DNA of 64,000 nucleotides from Actinopolyspora lacussalsi subsp. righensis (GTDB lineage: Bacteria > Actinomycetota > Actinomycetes > Mycobacteriales > Pseudonocardiaceae): positions 248,001-312,000 of the forward strand of contig NZ_FPAT01000001.1 of assembly GCF_900116555.1 (NCBI RefSeq), in the 5' to 3' direction. Each line of letters begins with the position of its first letter. Position 1 is the first letter of the stretch. The notes beneath the pieces are model-generated. The model did not search any database. It worked only from the letters and a program-made list of their open reading frames with translations, and had not been told where the DNA came from. Positions 59,390-64,000 of this stretch are shown here, piece after piece. The position numbers and the translations under genes are program-made.

Positions 59390-60034
59390 TCATCCGGTCG
59401 GGAGCCGTTGGCGAATACGGGCTCGCGTCCTGTCGCGAACCTCCTCCTCGGTGACGCCGGGAGCGATAGCGGCCAGTTCCAGACCGTCCGGGGTCGCGTC
59501 GAGCACCGCCAGATCGGTGATGATCCGGTTGACCACCCCCGAACCGGTCAGCGGCAGCGTGCACTCCTCGACGATCTTCGGGGTTCCGTCCTTGGCCACG
59601 TGATCGGTGAGCACGACGATCCGCCGGGCACCGACGACGAGATCCATGGCACCGCCCATGCCCTTGACCATGGCGCCCGGGATCGTCCAGTTCGCCAGAT
59701 CACCGTTCTCACCGACCTGCAGGGCTCCCAGGACGGCGATGTCGATGTGGCCACCGCGCATCATCCCGAACGAGGACGCCGAGTCGAAGTAGCTCGCGCC
59801 GGGAGTGACCGTCACGGTCTGCTTTCCCGCGTTGATGAGATCGGCGTCCTCCGCACCCTCCTCCGGGAACGGGCCGAGGCCGAGAATGCCGTTCTCGCTC
59901 TGCAGCGTCACACGCACGTCGTCGGGGATGTGGTTGGCGACCAGCGTCGGGATACCGATCCCGAGATTGACGTAGTCGCCGTCGCCGATCTCGGCGGCGG
60001 CGAGCTCCGCCATGCGCTCACGGCTCCAGGCCAT
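59390..60034 (-). CDS. scoB: 3-oxoacid CoA-transferase subunit B
   Basis: A 214-residue CoA-transferase subunit. [13 protein letters not shown] near 21-33, the [10 protein letters not shown] glutamate motif (catalytic E near 48), [20 protein letters not shown] and [11 protein letters not shown] are the family marks. With subunit A it transfers CoA between succinyl-CoA and a 3-oxoacid in ketone or aromatic acid breakdown. It follows subunit A after a gap that holds a dispersed repeat (60050-60131), an unusual insertion within an operon. Confidence 0.93.
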   Translation of the reverse strand: MAWSRERMAELAAAEIGDGDYVNLGIGIPTLVANHIPDDVRVTLQSENGILGLGPFPEEGAEDADLINAGKQTVTVTPGASYFDSASSFGMMRGGHIDIAVLGALQVGENGDLANWTIPGAMVKGMGGAMDLVVGARRIVVLTDHVAKDGTPKIVEECTLPLTGSGVVNRIITDLAVLDATPDGLELAAIAPGVTEEEVRDRTRARIRQRLPTG

Positions 60035-60049
60035 GGTTACCTCCTGCTC

Positions 60050-60131
60050 GAAGTTTTCCGGTCGGGTTGTCGGGATGCTCGCTCGGCGGAGCCTCCCACC
60101 GGCTCTCGCTCCGGGGATGCGACATCGGGGA
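60050..60131 (-). repeat. Dispersed intergenic repeat, inverted copy C
   Basis: GAAGTTTTCCGGTCGGGTTG at the left and GGCTCTCGCT in the middle match the reverse complement of copy A at 36360-36434. It lies in the 146-base gap between the two CoA-transferase genes. Confidence 0.7.
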
Positions 60132-60180
60132 GATGGTTCGAACGGGCGTGTGCAGCCCCGCGAGCGCTCCGCGGACCCGG

Positions 60181-60882
60181 TCAGCGCATCGGAGTCCGCA
60201 CGGTGCGCTTTTCGATGTCCTTGACGCGCGGTTCGGCGCCAACCAGGCGGTCTACGTAAATCCCGGGAGTTACCACCCGTTCCGGATCCAGGTACCGCTG
60301 GTCGAGGTTCTCGGCCTCGACCACGGTGGCTCTTCCGCAGGTCGCCACGACCGGGTTGAAGTTTCGCGCGGCGGCCCGATAGGTGAGATTGCCGGCGGGA
60401 TCGACGGTGTGGGCGTGCACCAGTGCCACGTCGGCGACGATCCCACGTTCCTGAACATAGGTCCGCCCGTCGAACTCGGCCGAGGGCTTTCCCTCCGCCA
60501 CCGGGGTGCCCACTCCAGCTCGGGTGTAGAACGCCGCGATCCCGGCCCCGCCCGCCCGCATCCGCTCGGCCAGCGTCCCCTGTGGTGCGAACTCGACTAC
60601 CAGTGTCCCGTCCAGGTACTGCTGGGCGAACAGCTTGTTCTCACCCACGTATGAGGCGATCACCCTGTCCACCTGGCGGTCCTCCAGCAGCAGCCCGAGG
60701 CCCTTGCCGTCGATCCCCATGTTGTTGGACACCACCGTCAGACCGGTGACCCCGCTGTCACGGACGGCCACGATCAGGTCGTTCGGGATGCCGCACAGCC
60801 CGAAGCCACCGACCGCGATCGTCATCCCGTCCGTGAGCAACCCGGCCAGTGCCTGTCGCGCATCGGTACACAACTCGGACAA
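60181..60882 (-). CDS. scoA: 3-oxoacid CoA-transferase subunit A
   Basis: A 233-residue subunit with the CoA-binding loop [14 protein letters not shown] (near 25-38), [34 protein letters not shown] and [10 protein letters not shown]. The TTG at 60882 is preferred for GAGG seven bases upstream and for length; the longer frame is low-complexity and overlaps the IclR promoter. It partners subunit B downstream. The pair is divergent from an IclR regulator that probably controls it. Confidence 0.9.
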   Translation of the reverse strand: MSELCTDARQALAGLLTDGMTIAVGGFGLCGIPNDLIVAVRDSGVTGLTVVSNNMGIDGKGLGLLLEDRQVDRVIASYVGENKLFAQQYLDGTLVVEFAPQGTLAERMRAGGAGIAAFYTRAGVGTPVAEGKPSAEFDGRTYVQERGIVADVALVHAHTVDPAGNLTYRAAARNFNPVVATCGRATVVEAENLDQRYLDPERVVTPGIYVDRLVGAEPRVKDIEKRTVRTPMR

Positions 60883-61034
60883 CTCGTCACCTCGTGATCT
60901 CGGGTCCACTGAACGAACAGACGGCAGTAAAAGGGCCCTCAGCTCTCTGCCGCAAGAATTCACGACGAACGAGCCACGAATCGCTCGCCGATCGACCACA
61001 GCACCGACAGTGCGTCCACTCCGCGAACGCTAGG

Positions 61035-61829
61035 ATGGCGGCCGTGAACGACGGTCCGAACGCCCAGCTGGTCCCCCGGATCGGCTCCGTGCTGCGCGCG
61101 CTCTCCGCCACCAACGAGGCAGGCGCGGCCACCAGCGAGCTCGCCAGGGCAACCGAACTGCCACGACCGACGGTGCACCGACTGCTCAGCTCGCTGGCCG
61201 AAGAGGGATTCGTCGATCGCGACCGTCGAACCGGGCGGTGGTTCCTCGGTCCCGAGCTCTACCTGCTGGGCCAGACCTCGGGCACCCGCTACGACGTGAC
61301 GCACCACGCCCGTGCCCACGTGCACCGGCTGGCGGCCAGAACCGGCGAGAGCGCGTTCTTCTCGGCATTTCGGGGCGAGGAAACGGTGTGCCTTGTCCGG
61401 GAGAACGGCGACTTCCCGATCCGTTCGTTCGTGCTCCACGAGGGAGCCCGGTTCCCGCTGGGAGTCGTCTCGGCGGGGCTGGCCCTGCTCGCTTTTCTCG
61501 ACGACGCCGAGATCGACGCCTACCTCGGACGCACCGATCTGACCGAGCGGTGGGGCCCGTCGCACTCTGCCGAGGCGATCCGGGAGCGCATCGCCCGCAC
61601 GCGTCGCGACGGCTACGCCGTCAACCCGGGACTGGTGGTGGAGGGAAGCTGGGGAATGGCCTCGGCCGTCTTCGACCGGTCCGGTCGACCCGCTTGGGCA
61701 CTGACCCTGACCGGTGTCGAGACCCGGTTCCGTCCGGAGCGCCGCCCCGAACTCGGCGCCCTGCTGCTGCACGAGGCCCACAACCTCGGCCGCACGCTCG
61801 ACGTCCCGGAGCACCGGACAGCTCACTGA
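61035..61829 (+). CDS. IclR-family transcriptional regulator
   Basis: A 264-residue regulator. Winged helix at residues 15-70 (IGSVLRALSATNEAGAATSE, then RPTVHRLLSSLAEEGFVDRD) and the effector domain with GVVSAGLALLAFL and VVEGSWGMASAVFD. IclR proteins of this kind often control beta-ketoadipate or ketone-body genes, which suits the divergent CoA-transferase pair. ATG at 61035 behind TAGG; a GTG three codons later is the alternative. Confidence 0.92.
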   Translation: MAAVNDGPNAQLVPRIGSVLRALSATNEAGAATSELARATELPRPTVHRLLSSLAEEGFVDRDRRTGRWFLGPELYLLGQTSGTRYDVTHHARAHVHRLAARTGESAFFSAFRGEETVCLVRENGDFPIRSFVLHEGARFPLGVVSAGLALLAFLDDAEIDAYLGRTDLTERWGPSHSAEAIRERIARTRRDGYAVNPGLVVEGSWGMASAVFDRSGRPAWALTLTGVETRFRPERRPELGALLLHEAHNLGRTLDVPEHRTAH

Positions 61830-61910
61830 CCCGAATCCACCGCTCGCGACACCGGCGAACCTCGTGCACACCGGTTTGTATACTGACCTGTATCCCACTC
61901 GAGGAGAGCG

Positions 61911-62621
61911 ATGTCGTCCGGTAAGACCCACGCCGTGTACCTGCGCCTGCGCGAGCTGATCGAGAAGATGGAACTACCGCCCGGGGCGCAGCTGAGCGAG
62001 ACGAGCCTGGCGGAGCGCCTCGGAGCCTCCCGCACGCCGGTGCGGGAGGCGATTCGACAGCTCTCGCACGAGGGGCTGATCAGTTTCACCCCGGGTTCGG
62101 GAGCGCGCGTCGCACCGATCTCGCTGCACGGTGTCCGGACGTTGTTCGAGTTCCGCATGATCCTGGAGCCCGCGGCCGTGCGGATGGTCACCGAGGACGG
62201 ACGGAACCGCCCCGAGCTGCTCACCGAGTTCACCGAAATGGCCGCCGAACTCGACACCCTGGCCGAACGGATCGAAACGGCACCGCACGCCGAGCTGGCA
62301 CCGCCCTTCCACCGGCTGACCGAACGGTTCGACCTGGCCATCACCGCCGCATGCCACAACGAGCAGCTCGCCCGGACGATCGCCCACCAGCGTGGCCAGT
62401 CCGCACGGCTGCTCGAAGTCGCGCACTCGGCGACCCAGCGGCTGCCCGGATCCGCGCGCGAACACCGGCGGATGTGCCGTGCGGTGCTCGACGGCAACGC
62501 CGAGGAGGCCGCGGCCACACTCACCGAGCACCTCTCCCGCACGCGGGAGGCGATCATCGAGCGGCTCACCACCGGGATCAACGCGGGCACCTTCGACGTC
62601 GAGATCGGCCCGACCACGTGA
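61911..62621 (+). CDS. GntR-family regulator, FCD type
   Basis: A 236-residue regulator with an N-terminal winged helix (YLRLRELIEKMELPPGAQLS, then LAERLGASRTPVREAIRQLS) and a C-terminal FCD domain with metal-site histidines (FHRLTERFDLAITAACHNEQ, EHRRMCRAVLDGN). It overlaps the MFS gene by GTGA, so it probably regulates that operon. Upstream, GTATAC at 61878-61883 and GTAT about 10 bases on are a possible operator. Confidence 0.93.
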   Translation: MSSGKTHAVYLRLRELIEKMELPPGAQLSETSLAERLGASRTPVREAIRQLSHEGLISFTPGSGARVAPISLHGVRTLFEFRMILEPAAVRMVTEDGRNRPELLTEFTEMAAELDTLAERIETAPHAELAPPFHRLTERFDLAITAACHNEQLARTIAHQRGQSARLLEVAHSATQRLPGSAREHRRMCRAVLDGNAEEAAATLTEHLSRTREAIIERLTTGINAGTFDVEIGPTT

Positions 62622-63829
62622 GCACGACGAGAACGAAGGGCGTCTCGCTCCCGAAGGGCCTCTCCCCGCGACTGGCACTGCTGCTGGTGTGCGTCGTCTG
62701 CACCCAGACCACCCTCAACCTGGCCCGGCCACTGATCTCGTACCGCACCATCTCCCTCGGCGGTGGCGAGGTCGCGGTCGGACTCATCACGGCTGCCTAC
62801 GCGATGCTGTCACTCGTGGTGGCGTTACCGCTGGGCCGCTACACCGACCGTCACGGCGGAACCGTGCCGGTGCTGCTCACCGGAACCTGTCTGCTCGTCG
62901 CGGCGCCGCTGTGGTTGGCGAGTTCGAGCTCACTGCCGGGGGTGACCGTCGGTTCGGCCGTGCTCGGTCTGGGGCACATCGTGTTCATGATGGGTGGTCA
63001 GCGCTTCATCACCACGGTCTCCGCCGACGACGCGCTGGACCGTAACTTCGGCCTGTTCACCGCCGCCGTGTCCGTCGGACAGATGCTCGGCCCGTTGGGC
63101 TCGGGACTGCTGCTGGGGCAGGCCTCCGGAGATGCGTTGACCGGGGCGACGAGCGAGGCCTTCCTCGTCGGGGCGGTCACTGCCGCCGTCGGTCTGCTGC
63201 CCGCGCTGTTGCTGCGTCGCGGCACTTCCGGCACGCCCCGACCCCCTGAGTCCGGCGACCAGCGGGGGACACTCAGCCTGCTGCGCAGGCCGGGGATGGC
63301 CACCGGGTTGTTCACCAGCCTCGCGCTGCTCGGCGCGGTCGACCTGCTCACCGCCTATCTGCCGCTGATAGCCGAGAACCGCGGCATCGCTCCCGCCCTG
63401 GCCGGTGTGTTGCTGGCGGTGCGGTCGGCGGCCTCGATCCTCTCGCGACTGGGGTTGGGGTATCTGGCGGCGCGGTGGCAGCGACGCACTCTGATCGTCA
63501 CCAGCTGCCTCGGCGCCGGAACATGCCTGGTACTGGTCACAGCACCGGGGACAGGAGTGGTGGCGATGGCCGCCGCGCTCGTAGTCGGCGGATTCCTGCT
63601 GGGAATCGGCCAACCGCTGACCATGACCGCGGTGGTGCGCACGGCGGGCGCGGCCAACCGCGGTTCCGGGCTCGCGCTGCGGCTGTGGACCAACCGCGCC
63701 GGTCAGGTGGCGCTGCCCGCCTGCGCGAGCGCGGTGTCCGGTTCGCTGGGAGCGGCGAGCGCCCTGCTGTTCGCCGCGGTGGTGCTGTTGGCCACCGGCG
63801 GACTGGCCCGATTCGGCCCGGGCGAATGA
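62618..63829 (+). CDS. MFS transporter
   Basis: A 403-residue major facilitator protein with 12 spans; motif A is LPLGRYTDRHGGTVPVLL near residue 70, motif A-like YLAARWQRRTLIVTS in the second half. The GTG at 62618 overlaps the regulator stop. Substrate unknown: the regulator family suggests a small organic acid or an antibiotic-like compound. Confidence 0.9.
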   Translation: MSTTRTKGVSLPKGLSPRLALLLVCVVCTQTTLNLARPLISYRTISLGGGEVAVGLITAAYAMLSLVVALPLGRYTDRHGGTVPVLLTGTCLLVAAPLWLASSSSLPGVTVGSAVLGLGHIVFMMGGQRFITTVSADDALDRNFGLFTAAVSVGQMLGPLGSGLLLGQASGDALTGATSEAFLVGAVTAAVGLLPALLLRRGTSGTPRPPESGDQRGTLSLLRRPGMATGLFTSLALLGAVDLLTAYLPLIAENRGIAPALAGVLLAVRSAASILSRLGLGYLAARWQRRTLIVTSCLGAGTCLVLVTAPGTGVVAMAAALVVGGFLLGIGQPLTMTAVVRTAGAANRGSGLALRLWTNRAGQVALPACASAVSGSLGAASALLFAAVVLLATGGLARFGPGE

Positions 63830-63924
63830 CAGGGTCCGGCCGGACCGCGTTCGCCGCGGTACGGCGATGACAGCACGTTCGTCCCACAGGAGTGTGGCCG
63901 GTTTCGGCAGTGCGGAGGTATGCG

Positions 63925-64000
63925 ATGCGTACACAACACGAGCGGGGCGGCCAGGGTGCGAAGGCCGTGCCACACCATCACGGGAACACGACCTCGCACA
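63925..64000 (+). CDS. Start of a gene running off the right edge
   Basis: ATG at 63925 stands six bases after GGAGG, an ideal ribosome site, and the frame stays open to base 64000 (25 residues, MRTQHERGGQGAKAVPHHHG then NTTSH). Nothing about function can be said. Confidence 0.45.
   Translation, partial: MRTQHERGGQGAKAVPHHHGNTTSH

Overview
The window is high-GC DNA with dense, ATGA-overlapping operons, GTG/TTG starts, and families (AfsR-like NB-ARC ATPase, GH13 amylase of Streptomyces type, DUF7144, Acr3/ArsI arsenic genes) that point to an actinomycete, probably of the Pseudonocardiales (Actinopolyspora or Saccharopolyspora type). That placement is inferred from gene content and codon use, not from a marker gene. 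No rRNA, tRNA, CRISPR array, phage or intact insertion sequence was recognised.

Region by region: (1) 1-5400 is a lower-GC, minus-strand array of small orphan proteins (DUF4265, Imm8, CPCC cysteine-rich and several unknowns) that looks like a polymorphic-toxin immunity island, next to a secreted four-LamG protein (5409-8465). (2) 8871-9359 is a Nudix hydrolase. (3) 9441-14641 is a tightly coupled minus-strand operon: receiver/PIG-L deacetylase fusion, ATP-grasp, PHP phosphoesterase, GT2 glycosyltransferase and two small membrane proteins. I see no described pathway that fits it. (4) 14741-19083 holds a ROK regulator, a GH3 glycosidase with AT-rich palindromes upstream, and a DUF7144 membrane protein. 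(5) 19160-21705 is an arsenic locus (arsC, acr3, arsR, divergent arsI). (6) 21977-26508 holds an NB-ARC protein, a secreted alpha-amylase and two tandem secreted peptidoglycan-binding proteins.

(7) 27092-39712 is a LacI-controlled sugar locus: Gfo/Idh dehydrogenase, DUF6807/PmoA, cupin, complete ABC importer with YesL-like protein, second Gfo/Idh, and a divergent DUF993 plus sugar isomerase pair. Three matching 14-bp operators tie it together. (8) 40188-52630 is a pectin/rhamnose block: glycerate kinase, Tat-exported PL26-like rhamnogalacturonan lyase, a remnant of L-rhamnose mutarotase, a second LacI, bifunctional rhamnulose-1-phosphate aldolase/dehydrogenase, rhamnulokinase and LutABC. Together these would carry rhamnose from pectin to dihydroxyacetone phosphate, lactate and pyruvate, but no rhamnose isomerase is present. 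(9) 52802-54228 is a secreted beta-helix protein behind a consensus promoter and a perfect LacI-type operator.

(10) 54354-64000 holds a broken Doc toxin, an MFS exporter divergent from a nucleoside hydrolase/ribokinase operon, a RibD-like reductase, a 3-oxoacid CoA-transferase pair divergent from an IclR regulator, a GntR regulator overlapping an MFS gene, and the first bases of a gene running off the right edge. Dispersed copies of a short intergenic repeat lie between 36293 and 60131.
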